From Pseudomonadaceae bacterium SI-3 (GTDB lineage: Bacteria; Pseudomonadota; Gammaproteobacteria; Pseudomonadales; Pseudomonadaceae): a DNA stretch of 64,000 nucleotides. The position numbers and the translations under genes are program-made. A model generated the notes under the pieces. The model saw only the letters and a program-made list of their open reading frames with translations, was not told the DNA's origin and made no database searches. The stretch is from contig CP026511.1 in assembly GCA_004010935.1 (NCBI GenBank), forward strand, positions 186,001 to 250,000, read 5' to 3'. Numbering within the stretch: the first letter of the stretch is position 1; each line of letters starts with the position of its first letter. Positions 25,379 through 33,647 of the stretch are shown here, in pieces.

Positions 25379-26247
25379 TGCAGGCACTCTTGTAAATGGT
25401 CGCTGGGAATGGTCTGGACGCGGCTCTTGTGTACCTTGAGCCAATTGACCCGGCCGTCACCTTGCAGGCAACGGATCTCGTAGAAGCCCGGGGACATGTT
25501 GACGATCAACCGCGCCGGCTCGGCACTTATGTTGCTCATCGTATCGACCAGCAGCCCTGTTTCCTTAATCAGCGAATCGAGCAGGTGTTGGCTCTTCTCC
25601 ACATACAGCACCTCAAGCGCCCCGACATCGACCGTTTGAGTAAACGACGGCGCAGAGCTGCTGGCCAGGCGAAAGCCGAGGGTCGCCAGGCCCAGCAGCA
25701 CCATCATTCCCGAGCCGGCGAGTGCCATGCTTTGCCACGAACGGTAACGACGTGCGGCTTTAGGCTGCTCGGTCTTTGGCAAAACGCTCGGCGCCGGCAG
25801 GTCCATCACCACCGCGCCATGCTTTTCAGCAATGACCGTCAACGGCGCGGCTTTGATTGAGGGCTGCGCCTGGTCGACTTTCAAATACTGCGGATTGAAC
25901 AGGTAGCCGCGGCGCGGCAACGTCTGGATGATCTGGTTGCCCGCATCGAACAGGGCCTGGCGCAGCGTGTAGATCTGCTGATTGAGGCTGCCTTGGCCAA
26001 CTACCCGACCCTCCCAGGCATAGGTCATCAGCTCCTCGCGGGACACCACCTGTCCTGGCACCTGCAGCAGGCGCTCCAGCACTCGGCTACCGGAAAAACC
26101 CAGATCGAGCGTTTCTTCGTGTTCATCATGGGTCAGCACGAGCTGGAAGAGCGCGCGGTCGAAGCGAGCCGTGCAACCGTCGCGCCCGGTTTTCAACAGG
26201 TGACAGATGAGGGCATCGGTGGCCGGTGGGGTCAGAGATGAGGTCAT
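25375..26247 (-). CDS. lafZ: ToxR-like transmembrane regulator of lateral flagella (LafZ)
   Basis: I start at the ATG giving MTSSLTPPATD (290 aa); the frame is open 34 codons further. The N-terminal domain (about 25-115) is an OmpR-type winged helix (VLERLLQVPGQVVSREELMTYAWEG; SLNQQIYTLRQALFDAG; IIQTLPRRGYLF). One membrane helix lies at about 172-195, followed by a periplasmic region of about 95 aa with two Cys (260, 288). This is ToxR/CadC architecture. A membrane-bound regulator named LafZ occurs in Vibrio lateral clusters next to flagellin, as here. It probably senses an envelope or surface signal. Confidence 0.85.
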   Translation of the reverse strand: MTSSLTPPATDALICHLLKTGRDGCTARFDRALFQLVLTHDEHEETLDLGFSGSRVLERLLQVPGQVVSREELMTYAWEGRVVGQGSLNQQIYTLRQALFDAGNQIIQTLPRRGYLFNPQYLKVDQAQPSIKAAPLTVIAEKHGAVVMDLPAPSVLPKTEQPKAARRYRSWQSMALAGSGMMVLLGLATLGFRLASSSAPSFTQTVDVGALEVLYVEKSQHLLDSLIKETGLLVDTMSNISAEPARLIVNMSPGFYEIRCLQGDGRVNWLKVHKSRVQTIPSDHLQECLQ

Positions 26248-26445
26248 GAGCGCCTGAGTTCGGGTTTTGCGGATTAATGGTTTTACCGGTGTGATGACCT
26301 TGGCAAAACGGGACGCCGGCATATTGGCGTCGTTTTTTTGATAGGGCAAGCGGGTAGACCATTAAAAGCGCTGAGCGGCGAGGGGCCGAGCGCTCCGAAC
26401 AGGTGCCGTTGGAAGGGCAGATATAGCGTTTTACGGCTGAAATTT

Positions 26446-26455
26446 AGGATTAATC
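26446..26455. promoter_or_regulatory. AGGATTAATC site upstream of lafZ
   Basis: Ten bases of the AAGGATTAATCCTT palindrome found upstream of fliD recur here, 199 bp upstream of the lafZ ATG; a further GGATTAAT is at 26271-26278. The right half is degraded (CGG instead of CCT). If LafZ or another regulator binds this motif, lafZ may be autoregulated. Confidence 0.35.
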
Positions 26456-26534
26456 GGGCATATCTGGTGTGCGGACGTCTGGCTAAAAATAGCCGCCGTT
26501 TGTCGGAGCTTCCATGGGGCTGGGCTTGGAAAGC

Positions 26535-26563
26535 AAAAAGCCCCGAACCAGTCGGGGCTTTTT
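26535..26563 (-). terminator. Rho-independent terminator after flagellin
   Basis: A GC-rich stem (AAAAAGCCCCGA / TCGGGGCTTTTT) with a short loop lies 37 bp past the lafA stop. It has A/T runs on both sides, so it could work in both directions. It isolates the heavily expressed flagellin transcript from lafZ. Confidence 0.9.
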
Positions 26564-26599
26564 GATCCGGTCTTAGCGACCAGCGGTACTGCGTGCGGC

Positions 26600-27511
26600 T
26601 TAGCCCAGCAGGCCCATGACCATGCCTGGCATCTGGCCAGCCTGCTTGAGCATAGAGATGCCCGACTGCATGAGCATGGAATTCTTGCTCATGTTGGCGC
26701 TTTCGATGGCGAAGTCGGCGTCCATGATCCGGCCTTTGGCCATGTCGGTGTTGTCTTTCATGTTCGCCAAGTTGTTGTTGACGTGGTTCAGGCGGTTGAT
26801 GGTTGAACCGAACTTGGCGCGCATTGAACCCAGGTCATTCAATGCCGTCTCAAGCAGCGTGATAGTTGCACCAGCGTTGGTGTTCACGGCCGTTGCTGCA
26901 ACCTGAGTGCTTGCGATCTCGGTACCAGGCGTGCCCGGAACGCTGTAGGTATCGGCTGCTGCGGCCAGGGACCCAGTAATTTTGGTGAGAGCGGCAGTTG
27001 CGTCAAAGCTAAGTGTCTCGGCTTGGCTTGCTCCGATCTGGAAGCTGACGGCTGCGGAGAATTTACCCACGGTACCGTCTACGGCTGTGCCGTTACTGAA
27101 TAGTGTTTCGCCAGCATAACGAGTGTTCTTGACGATGTTGGCCAGCTCTTTGCCAAGTTCGTCGAACTCTGCTTGAAGAGAGATCAGGTCGCTGCCGCTG
27201 TTGGTTCCGTTGGCACCTTGTGTGGTGAGGTCCTTCATGCGCTGAACGATGTCAGTCATCTCGCTGAAGGCGCCTTCGGCGGTCTGCAGCATGGAGGTCG
27301 CATCACCCGTGTTGCGCATTGCAACACCCATGCCGCGGCTCTGGGCGTTCAGGCGAGTGGCGATCTGCAGGCCAGCGGCATCGTCGGCAGCGGAGTTGAT
27401 GCGCAGACCAGTACCCAGACGCTGCTGGTTGGTGCTCAGAGCGCTGTTCGACTTGTTCAGTGCAGTGTTGGTGGTCAGTGCGGAGTAGTTGGTGTGAATG
27501 GACAGGGCCAT
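26600..27511 (-). CDS. lafA: Lateral flagellin (LafA)
   Basis: Flagellin forms the filament. The start MALSIHTNYSALTTN is chosen because AAGGATG precedes it; an ATG three codons earlier is less likely. The 303 aa have highly conserved N-terminal (residues 1-140: LGTGLRINSAADDAAGLQIATRLNAQSRG) and C-terminal (about 215-303: ANMSKNSMLMQSGISMLKQAG) D0/D1 helices and only a short central part, so the surface domains D2/D3 are nearly absent. Short flagellins are usual for lateral filaments. It is monocistronic, with its own terminator and a long leader. Confidence 0.96.
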   Translation of the reverse strand: MALSIHTNYSALTTNTALNKSNSALSTNQQRLGTGLRINSAADDAAGLQIATRLNAQSRGMGVAMRNTGDATSMLQTAEGAFSEMTDIVQRMKDLTTQGANGTNSGSDLISLQAEFDELGKELANIVKNTRYAGETLFSNGTAVDGTVGKFSAAVSFQIGASQAETLSFDATAALTKITGSLAAAADTYSVPGTPGTEIASTQVAATAVNTNAGATITLLETALNDLGSMRAKFGSTINRLNHVNNNLANMKDNTDMAKGRIMDADFAIESANMSKNSMLMQSGISMLKQAGQMPGMVMGLLG

Positions 27512-27590
27512 GGTGATCATCCTTCGTGCGTTGGGCTGTTAGGAGCTGGCTTGACTGCCTGCTGAAAAGGTAAGGCGACAGCACCAAGCG

Positions 27591-27604
27591 AAGGATTAAA
27601 TCCT
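27591..27604. promoter_or_regulatory. Palindrome AGGATT-A-AATCCT upstream of lafA
   Basis: A 13-bp inverted repeat with a single central base (27592-27604) lies 80 bp upstream of the flagellin ATG, where a promoter or operator is expected. It is nearly the same as the fliD-upstream palindrome, but with the half-sites one base further apart. Confidence 0.5.
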
Positions 27605-27709
27605 GACGTCAAATTTTTTCGAAATCGATCGGCGCGTCGGATAAGGCATCGGTTTGGTCGCGGCTGGGCTGTAGGGTTAAGCCTCGTCTGTACCGCTTAT
27701 TGCCGCTCG

Positions 27710-27733
27710 GATCGCCAGCGAGCTGGCTCCTAC
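27710..27733. repeat. REP palindrome between lafA and flgA
   Basis: A single copy of the 24-bp REP (GATCGCCAGC...GCTCCTAC) lies in the 287-bp gap between the flagellin start and the flgA stop. No gene is seen in this gap apart from the lafA leader. Confidence 0.85.
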
Positions 27734-27798
27734 AGAACGGGACGATCGGGCGCCGGTGATCCACCGCTTCTTTGTAGGGGCTGGCCCGCAAACAGCTT

Positions 27799-28593
27799 TT
27801 AGAAAGTGCTGGTGACGACCCCTGCTTCCACGACCTTCGCGTCGATCACCTTGCCGCTACCGACGTTGCGCACGCGGATGACGTCGCCTGGCTGGCCGTC
27901 GGCCAGGGCTTCGCCGGAGGTGGAGGCTTCGATGCCTTCGTTGTTGGCGACGATCTTTACCGGCTGGCCGCGTTTGACCGCCATGGCTTGTTCGAGCAGT
28001 GCTGGGGTGATGGTCTGGCCGGCGCGGATGCGGCGTTTGGCCGCCAGGCCGACCACCTCTTCGATGCGGTTGTAGTAGCCGCGCCGGGCCTTGGCGACGT
28101 TGATGCGTTGCAGTTTGAGGTCGTTGGCGGTCAGGGTCTGGCCGCGGTCGATGATGCCTTCGGCGTGGACGGCCGGAAGGAAGACGTGGGCTTGGCCTGT
28201 GGCGTTCGTTGACCAGCCGGGTGTGTCGACGCAGCGAAGCTTCAGGTTCTGCCGCTCCATGGCCGATGGCGCCTCGCCAGTCGCCCGGACCTGGAGTGCT
28301 TCGGAGCAGCGCGGCAGATTGGCCGCGCTGGCCGGCACGCTGATGTCGTAACGCAGTTGCATGCCTTGCCAGCCCTGCCGCGTGGCCTGCTGTTCGAGCA
28401 TCAGCCGCAGGTGGTTTTCCACGACCTGCTGAACCTGCGTTGTGGCGTCCGCCTGCGCCTGGGGCATGACACCCATCAGGAGAAAGGTGACGAGCCACCA
28501 TGCGGAAGGCGCTTTTCCGCTTCCGCATGGCCGCTTCTTGCCAAGCGGAAAAAGACGCTCGCTGCGTTCTGCCCTGTTCTCTTTTTTTGCCAT
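27799..28593 (-). CDS. flgA: P-ring assembly chaperone FlgA
   Basis: FlgA is a periplasmic chaperone for FlgI P-ring assembly. From the ATG giving MAKKENRAERSERLF the protein has 264 aa with a basic N-region and a signal peptide (WWLVTFLLMGVMPQAQA); an ATG at 28614 would add seven residues. The C-terminal SAF domain (about 145-264) is clear: VHAEGIIDRGQTLTANDL, RRIRAGQTITPALLE and GDVIRVRNVGSGKVIDAKV. It is divergent from flgB. Confidence 0.92.
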   Translation of the reverse strand: MAKKENRAERSERLFPLGKKRPCGSGKAPSAWWLVTFLLMGVMPQAQADATTQVQQVVENHLRLMLEQQATRQGWQGMQLRYDISVPASAANLPRCSEALQVRATGEAPSAMERQNLKLRCVDTPGWSTNATGQAHVFLPAVHAEGIIDRGQTLTANDLKLQRINVAKARRGYYNRIEEVVGLAAKRRIRAGQTITPALLEQAMAVKRGQPVKIVANNEGIEASTSGEALADGQPGDVIRVRNVGSGKVIDAKVVEAGVVTSTF

Positions 28594-28626
28594 GAAAATC
28601 AATGGATTACCCATATCTGTAGGTTC

Positions 28627-28640
28627 GGCACGCTTTCTGC
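28627..28640 (+). promoter_or_regulatory. Sigma-54 promoter of the flgB operon
   Basis: GGCACGCTTTCTGC has GG and GC exactly ten bases apart, the full GGCACG -24 half and a TGC -12 half, matching the RpoN consensus. Transcription would start near 28652, about 50 bp before the flgB ATG. A CAGCCTG-CA-CAGGCTG hairpin (28672-28687) falls in the leader. LafK is the likely activator. Confidence 0.75.
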
Positions 28641-28703
28641 AAAAAGTAACAGCAAAGCGGTGGGCTGGGTTCAGCCTGCACAGGCTGCAAAGGGTATCGG
28701 CAA

Positions 28704-29069
28704 ATGAGTATACGGATTGATGATGCGCTGGGCGTTCACGAGCGCGCCCTCGGTCTGCGCATGCAGCGCAGCGAGATTCTCGCGGCAAACCTGGCCAACG
28801 AAGACACCCCGGGCTTCCAAGCGCGGGACATCGACTTCAACAAGGAGATGCGTCGCCTGGAAAGCAGCACCGCACCGCGCGCCAGCATGGCCAGTAGCGA
28901 CCCACATCTGCTGTTCCGCGTACCGGGCCAGGCTTCTCAGGACGGCAATACCGTCGAGCTGTCGACCGAGCAGGCGCAGTTCTCGCGCAACTCCATGGAT
29001 TTCCAGACCAGCCTGACCTTCGTCACGATGAAATTTCGTGGCTTGAAGCAAGCCATCGAGGGCCGTTAA
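28704..29069 (+). CDS. flgB: Flagellar proximal rod protein FlgB
   Basis: FlgB is the first proximal rod subunit. The 121 aa show the rod-family N-terminus (RSEILAANLANEDTPGFQARDIDF) and the C-terminal helix (FSRNSMDFQTSLTFVTMKFRGLKQAIEG). It is first in an unbroken run flgB-flgL behind the sigma-54 promoter, and flgC follows after 3 bp. Confidence 0.96.
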   Translation: MSIRIDDALGVHERALGLRMQRSEILAANLANEDTPGFQARDIDFNKEMRRLESSTAPRASMASSDPHLLFRVPGQASQDGNTVELSTEQAQFSRNSMDFQTSLTFVTMKFRGLKQAIEGR

Positions 29070-29072
29070 GCC

Positions 29073-29501
29073 ATGTCATTCGATTCTATCTACCGCATCG
29101 CCGGCTCGGCGATGAATGCCCAGACCGTGCGCCTTAATACCGTGGCGAGCAACCTGGCCAACACCGACTCGGCCGCCAACAACGCGGCCGATGTCTACCA
29201 GGCGCGCAAGCCGATGTTTGCCGCCGTGTATGAGAACAACTCGCTGACCCGCGGCGTCGGTCTCGGTGGTGCCCATGTACAGGTGCTCGACGTAGTCACC
29301 TCCGGCGCCGAGCCCAAGCGCCGCTATGAGCCGGGCAATCCGCTGGCCGATGGCGATGGCTACGTCTATTACCCAGACATCAACGAGATCGAAGAGATGA
29401 CCGACATGATGTCGGCCACGCGCAGCTTCGAGACCGGCGTCGAGGTGCTTAACCGCGTGAAAAGCATGCAGCAGAGCCTGTTGCGGCTGGGAGAATCCTG
29501 A
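29073..29501 (+). CDS. flgC: Flagellar proximal rod protein FlgC
   Basis: FlgC is a proximal rod subunit exported by the flagellar apparatus. The 142 aa have the N-terminal rod signature (YRIAGSAMNAQTVRLNTVASNLANTDSA), the central KPMFAAVYENN, and the C-terminal EEMTDMMSATRSFETGVEVLN helix. It shares one base with flgD (stop/start overlap TGATG). Confidence 0.96.
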   Translation: MSFDSIYRIAGSAMNAQTVRLNTVASNLANTDSAANNAADVYQARKPMFAAVYENNSLTRGVGLGGAHVQVLDVVTSGAEPKRRYEPGNPLADGDGYVYYPDINEIEEMTDMMSATRSFETGVEVLNRVKSMQQSLLRLGES

Positions 29502-30184
29502 TGGCGGTGACCAATAACCTACAGGGCAGCGGTCTGTCCGGCGCTGCAGCGAGCGATCTGCCCAAGCAGGCGGTGAACATCAGCGACGCCACGCAGATGG
29601 AGAACAATTTCATCAGCCTGATGGTTGCGCAGATCAAGTATCAGGATCCGACCAAGCCGGTCGACAGCACCGAGTTTCTCAATCAGTTCTCGGCGATGTC
29701 TCAGGTCAAGAGCATGGAGAACCTGGCCACCCTGGCGCAGAACAATCTGGTGCTGACCGACAACCTGCAGACCCTGACCGCGGCTGGTCTGGTCGGCCAG
29801 CAGGTGAGCGTGGCGGTCGAGTCGCTGGATCTCAGTGGGCAGGCCGTCAGCGGTGGCTTCGATTTAAGCCATGCCTCGACCCGCACCGCAGTCCTCCTGA
29901 CCGATTCCAACGGCACCCAGACCCGCATCGAGCTGGGCGCGCAGTCCGCTGGCAAGGTGCCCTTCGTCATCGACCCGGCCAAACACGGGCTGCGCGATGG
30001 CCAATACAGCGTCAGCATCGAATCGGAGAACGGTGAATTCCCACAGGTGGAAGTCGCCGGTCAGGTCTCCAACGTGCGCGTCAGCGCCGAAGGTCCGGTG
30101 CTCCAGGTTAAGGGCGTCGGTTCGGTGCCTTTCTACAACATCCTTGAATTTGCCCAGGCCGATGCCGGGCTGCTCGGCGGCTGA
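29501..30184 (+). CDS. flgD: Hook-capping scaffold protein FlgD
   Basis: FlgD caps the growing hook and is discarded later. The 227 aa contain the conserved N-terminal region (MENNFISLMVAQIKYQDPTKPVDSTEFLNQFSAMSQVKSMENL) and the C-terminal beta-rich FlgD Ig-like/tudor region (about residues 85-220). The order flgC-D-E is standard. The length is normal. Confidence 0.95.
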   Translation: MAVTNNLQGSGLSGAAASDLPKQAVNISDATQMENNFISLMVAQIKYQDPTKPVDSTEFLNQFSAMSQVKSMENLATLAQNNLVLTDNLQTLTAAGLVGQQVSVAVESLDLSGQAVSGGFDLSHASTRTAVLLTDSNGTQTRIELGAQSAGKVPFVIDPAKHGLRDGQYSVSIESENGEFPQVEVAGQVSNVRVSAEGPVLQVKGVGSVPFYNILEFAQADAGLLGG

Positions 30185-30234
30185 GCCCCAGGGCTCGCCA
30201 GTCTTCATTTCCCTTTAAGTATCGAGATCAGCCC

Positions 30235-31422
30235 ATGAGCTTCAACATCGCCCTGACCGGCCTGTCCGCCGTCAACGAGCAACTCAACACCATCGGTAAC
30301 AACATCGCCAACGCCGGCACCGTCGGCTTCAAGTCATCCCGGACCAACTTCGGCAGTCTCTATGCCGAAAGCCAGGCCATGGGCGTTGAAGTGACCGGCA
30401 CCAGCCAGAGCATCAGTCAGGGCGGTGCCTTGACCACCACCAATCGCAACCTCGACCTGGCCATTTCCGGCGGTGGCTTCTTCGTCACCCGCGCCAGTAA
30501 CGGCGATGTGGCCTACACCCGTGCGGGCGTGTTCGGCACCGACAAGGACAGCTACCTGACCAACAGCCTCGGCCAACGCCTGCAAGGTTATCCGGCCGAT
30601 GCAACTGGCAACCCGCAGACCGGCGTGGTCAGCGACCTGCAAATGAAATCCGGTGGTCTGCCCGCCAAAGCCACCGATGCGCTGAGCTTCGTTGCCAACC
30701 TCGACGCGAACCAGGAAGTCCCTGCGGTCGCTTTCGATCCGCTGGTCGCCGACAGCTACAACTCCACCTACACCACCAAGCTGTACGACTCCCAGGGCAA
30801 GGAACACACCCTGACCCAGTACTTCGCCAAGACCGCTGATAACAGCTGGAACGCCCATTACTACGTCGACGGCGCTGCGGTTGCCGGCCCGCAAGCGTTG
30901 ACCTTTGACGGCGCCGGCACGCTTGCCGCGCCCATCGGCAAGGTTGCGATCAATGCGGCGCTGACCGGCGGCGTCGATCCGCTGGCCATCCAGCTCGACT
31001 ACAGCGGCACCAGCCAGTACGGCTCTGAATTCAGCGTCACCAGCAACCGCGCCACCGGCTACTCGGCCGGCGAGCAGACCGGCATGAGTGTCGAGAAGGA
31101 CGGCAAGGTCTACGCCAGCTATTCCAACGGCGAGCGCCTGCTTCAGGGCCAGGTGGTGCTGGCGAACTTCGTCAATGCCGAAGGCCTGAAGAACATCAGT
31201 GGCACCGCCTGGACCGAAACCGCGGCGTCCGGCGCGGCCATGCTCGGGGCGCCGGGTGTCGGCCAGTACGGCAACCTGGCCAGCGGCGCGCTGGAAAGCT
31301 CCAACGTCGACCTCACCCAGCAGCTGGTAGGCCTAATGGAAGGCCAGCGTAACTACCAGGCCAACACCCAGGTTATTTCCACCAACAAGGAACTGACCCA
31401 GGTTCTGTTTAGCGCACTCTGA
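30235..31422 (+). CDS. flgE: Flagellar hook protein FlgE
   Basis: FlgE polymerises into the hook. The 395 aa have the N-terminal signature SFNIALTGLSAVNEQLNTIGNNIANAGTVGFKSSR, the DLAISGGGFFV segment, and the C-terminal ESSNVDLTQQLVGLMEGQRNYQANTQVISTNKELTQ. The length is typical for a plain hook protein without extra surface domains. Confidence 0.96.
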   Translation: MSFNIALTGLSAVNEQLNTIGNNIANAGTVGFKSSRTNFGSLYAESQAMGVEVTGTSQSISQGGALTTTNRNLDLAISGGGFFVTRASNGDVAYTRAGVFGTDKDSYLTNSLGQRLQGYPADATGNPQTGVVSDLQMKSGGLPAKATDALSFVANLDANQEVPAVAFDPLVADSYNSTYTTKLYDSQGKEHTLTQYFAKTADNSWNAHYYVDGAAVAGPQALTFDGAGTLAAPIGKVAINAALTGGVDPLAIQLDYSGTSQYGSEFSVTSNRATGYSAGEQTGMSVEKDGKVYASYSNGERLLQGQVVLANFVNAEGLKNISGTAWTETAASGAAMLGAPGVGQYGNLASGALESSNVDLTQQLVGLMEGQRNYQANTQVISTNKELTQVLFSAL

Positions 31423-31431
31423 GGCTGATCC

Positions 31432-32160
31432 ATGGATCGTTTGGGATACACGGCGATGACCGCTGCGAGCCGCACGATGATGTCGCTGCAGGTGCGCTCC
31501 AACAACCTCGCCAACGTCAACACACCGGGCTTTCGCGCCGACCTCGAGCGCGCTCAGGCCGTCGCCGTGGAAGGCTACGGCTATGACAGCCGCCACATGG
31601 CGGTGGTCGAGAACAACGGTGTCAGCCTGGCCGCCGGCCCGATGGTCGCCACCGGTCGCGAGCTGGATTTCGCCGTCAAGGGCACCGGCCTGATCGTCCT
31701 GCAGGACGGCGAAGGCGAGGCCTATACGCGCCAGGGCAGCATGCAGATCGATGCCGAAGGTCGCCTGACGCTCAATGGCCGCGCGGTCATGGGCGAGGGC
31801 GGGCCGATCGAGCTGCCCGAGCATGAGCGGGTTGAGATTGGCAATGACGGCACCGTGTCGATCATGGCGCCGGGCGACTGGATGATGGCCGAGGTCGACC
31901 GCATCCGCCTGGTCGACGTGCCGGCTGCGGACCTGATGAAGAACGAGGCCGGCTTGCTGGTCACGCGCAACGGCGAGCCCGCCGCGCCCAGCGAAGACGT
32001 GCGCCTGGCCAGTGGTTTCCTCGAGTCGAGCAACGTCTCGGCCATCGACGAGCTGGCCTCGACCATGAGCCTCAACCGCCTGTTCGAGACTCAGGTAAAG
32101 ATGATGAAAGCCGCCGAGGACCTCTCCGACGCCGGCAACCGAATGATCCGCGGCAGCTGA
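31432..32160 (+). CDS. flgF: Flagellar proximal rod protein FlgF
   Basis: FlgF is a rod subunit between FlgC and FlgG. The 242 aa have the rod-family N-terminus (MTAASRTMMSLQVRSNNLANVNTPGFRADLERAQ), DFAVKGTGLIVLQDGEGEAYTR, and the C-terminal SGFLESSNVSAIDELASTMSL. It is followed by flgG after 14 bp. Confidence 0.95.
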   Translation: MDRLGYTAMTAASRTMMSLQVRSNNLANVNTPGFRADLERAQAVAVEGYGYDSRHMAVVENNGVSLAAGPMVATGRELDFAVKGTGLIVLQDGEGEAYTRQGSMQIDAEGRLTLNGRAVMGEGGPIELPEHERVEIGNDGTVSIMAPGDWMMAEVDRIRLVDVPAADLMKNEAGLLVTRNGEPAAPSEDVRLASGFLESSNVSAIDELASTMSLNRLFETQVKMMKAAEDLSDAGNRMIRGS

Positions 32161-32174
32161 TCGGGAGATAACGC

Positions 32175-32960
32175 ATGAATTCCGCACTTTGGGTCAGCAA
32201 GACCGGCCTGGCTGCACAAGACACCGCCATGGCGACCGTCGCCAACAACCTGGCCAACGTCAACACCAACGGCTTCAAGGCCGACCGCGCGGTCTTCGAG
32301 GATCTGTTCTACAGCATCGAGAAGCAGCCCGGCGCCCAAGCGGATGAGATCAACACCGTGCCGTCCGGCATTCAGCTGGGCAGCGGCGTGCGCGTCGCCG
32401 GCACGCAGAAGGTGTTCACCGAAGGCAGCATCCAGACCACCGGTCAGCCGATGGACCTGGCGATCGTCGGTCGTGGCTTCTTCCAGGTCGAGTCGCCCAA
32501 CGGCGACATCCTCTACACCGAGAACGGCCAGTTCCAGCTCAACGCCGAAGGCGTGATGGTCAATGCCCAGGGCTTGCCGCTGACGCCTGCCATCGAAGTG
32601 CCGCAGGGCAGCACCGGCTTTACCGTGGGCGCCGATGGCATCGTTACGGCCGTTCTGCCCGGTGACACACTGCCGTCCGAGCTGGGCCAGATCACCCTGG
32701 TCAACTTCACCAATCCGGGTGGCCTGGAAGCACTGGGCGGCAACCTCTATCGCGAAAGTGTCGCCAGCGGCGAAGCGGTGGAAGGCGTGCCGGGCGAGGA
32801 GGGCCTCGGCCAGCTCAAGCAGGGCGTGCTCGAAGGCTCCAACGTGCAGGTGGTCGAGGCCATGGTAGCGATGATCGCCATCCAGCGCGCCTACGAGGCC
32901 AACGCCAAGGTCCTCGATGCCGCCAGCGGCATGCAGCAGTTCCTCAACCAGACCGTCTGA
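32175..32960 (+). CDS. flgG: Flagellar distal rod protein FlgG
   Basis: FlgG forms the distal rod. The 261 aa are the canonical length, with LWVSKTGLAAQDTAMATVANNLANVNTNGFKADR at the N-terminus, GSIQTTGQPMDLAIVGRGFFQVE, and the C-terminal LEGSNVQVVEAMVAMIAIQRAYEANAKVLDAASG. A ribosome-binding site (GGGAGA) precedes the ATG. Confidence 0.97.
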   Translation: MNSALWVSKTGLAAQDTAMATVANNLANVNTNGFKADRAVFEDLFYSIEKQPGAQADEINTVPSGIQLGSGVRVAGTQKVFTEGSIQTTGQPMDLAIVGRGFFQVESPNGDILYTENGQFQLNAEGVMVNAQGLPLTPAIEVPQGSTGFTVGADGIVTAVLPGDTLPSELGQITLVNFTNPGGLEALGGNLYRESVASGEAVEGVPGEEGLGQLKQGVLEGSNVQVVEAMVAMIAIQRAYEANAKVLDAASGMQQFLNQTV

Positions 32961-32965
32961 GAATC

Positions 32966-33631
32966 ATGATGCGTACGCCCATTCTGCTCGTCGCTCTGGC
33001 CTTGCTCGGCGGCTGCGCCAGCTTCAACGAAATGCTGCCGGAAGAGCCCTCCACCGAGTACGAACCGCTGGAGTTGGACTACAGCCTGCCGCCGACCACC
33101 GGTGGCGGCCTGTTCCGCTCCGGTTACAGCGGCTCGCTGATCAGCGACAGGCGCGCGGTGCGGGTCGGCGACATCCTCACGGTGGTGCTGGACGAGTCCA
33201 CGCAGTCGAGCAAGAGCGCCGGTACCAGTTTCGGCAAGGAATCGAGCGTAGGCATCGGCGTGCCGACCATTCTCGGCAAGACCTACCCGGACGTTGAAAC
33301 CTCAGCCTCCGGCGAACGCGAGTTCAAGGGCTCGGCCAAGAGCTCGCAGCAGAACACCCTGCGCGGCTCCATTGCCGTCAGCGTGCACCGCGTGCTGCCC
33401 AACGGCACCTTGCTGATCAAGGGTGAGAAGGCCCTGCGGCTGAATCAGGGCGACGAATACATCCGCCTGACCGGCCTGGTGCGTATCGACGACATCAACC
33501 GCTACAACCAGGTGTCCTCGCAAAGCGTGGCCAACGCCAAGATTTCCTACGCCGGGCGCGGCGTGCTCAACGACAGCAACTCGGCCGGCTGGCTGACGCG
33601 GTTCTTCGCGTCGCCGCTGTTCCCCCTTTAA
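32966..33631 (+). CDS. flgH: Flagellar L-ring lipoprotein FlgH
   Basis: FlgH forms the outer-membrane L-ring. The 221 aa begin with a lipoprotein signal peptide and lipobox (LALLGGCAS, Cys17). Family motifs include GGLFRSGYSGSLISDRRAVRVGDILTVVLDEST, VSVHRVLPNGTLLIKGEKALRLNQGDEYIRLTGLVR and the C-terminal WLTRFFASPLFPL. The presence of L- and P-ring genes fits a Gram-negative envelope. Confidence 0.97.
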   Translation: MMRTPILLVALALLGGCASFNEMLPEEPSTEYEPLELDYSLPPTTGGGLFRSGYSGSLISDRRAVRVGDILTVVLDESTQSSKSAGTSFGKESSVGIGVPTILGKTYPDVETSASGEREFKGSAKSSQQNTLRGSIAVSVHRVLPNGTLLIKGEKALRLNQGDEYIRLTGLVRIDDINRYNQVSSQSVANAKISYAGRGVLNDSNSAGWLTRFFASPLFPL

Positions 33632-33647
33632 GCGAGCCGATCTCCAC

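Noticed and set aside
27512..27660. Sigma-28 promoter upstream of lafA
   Set aside because: No TAAAG/TCAAG box with a GCCGATAA-like box at the required distance could be found. The closest pair lies too near the start codon and matches poorly. Sigma-28 control is still expected from the gene content.
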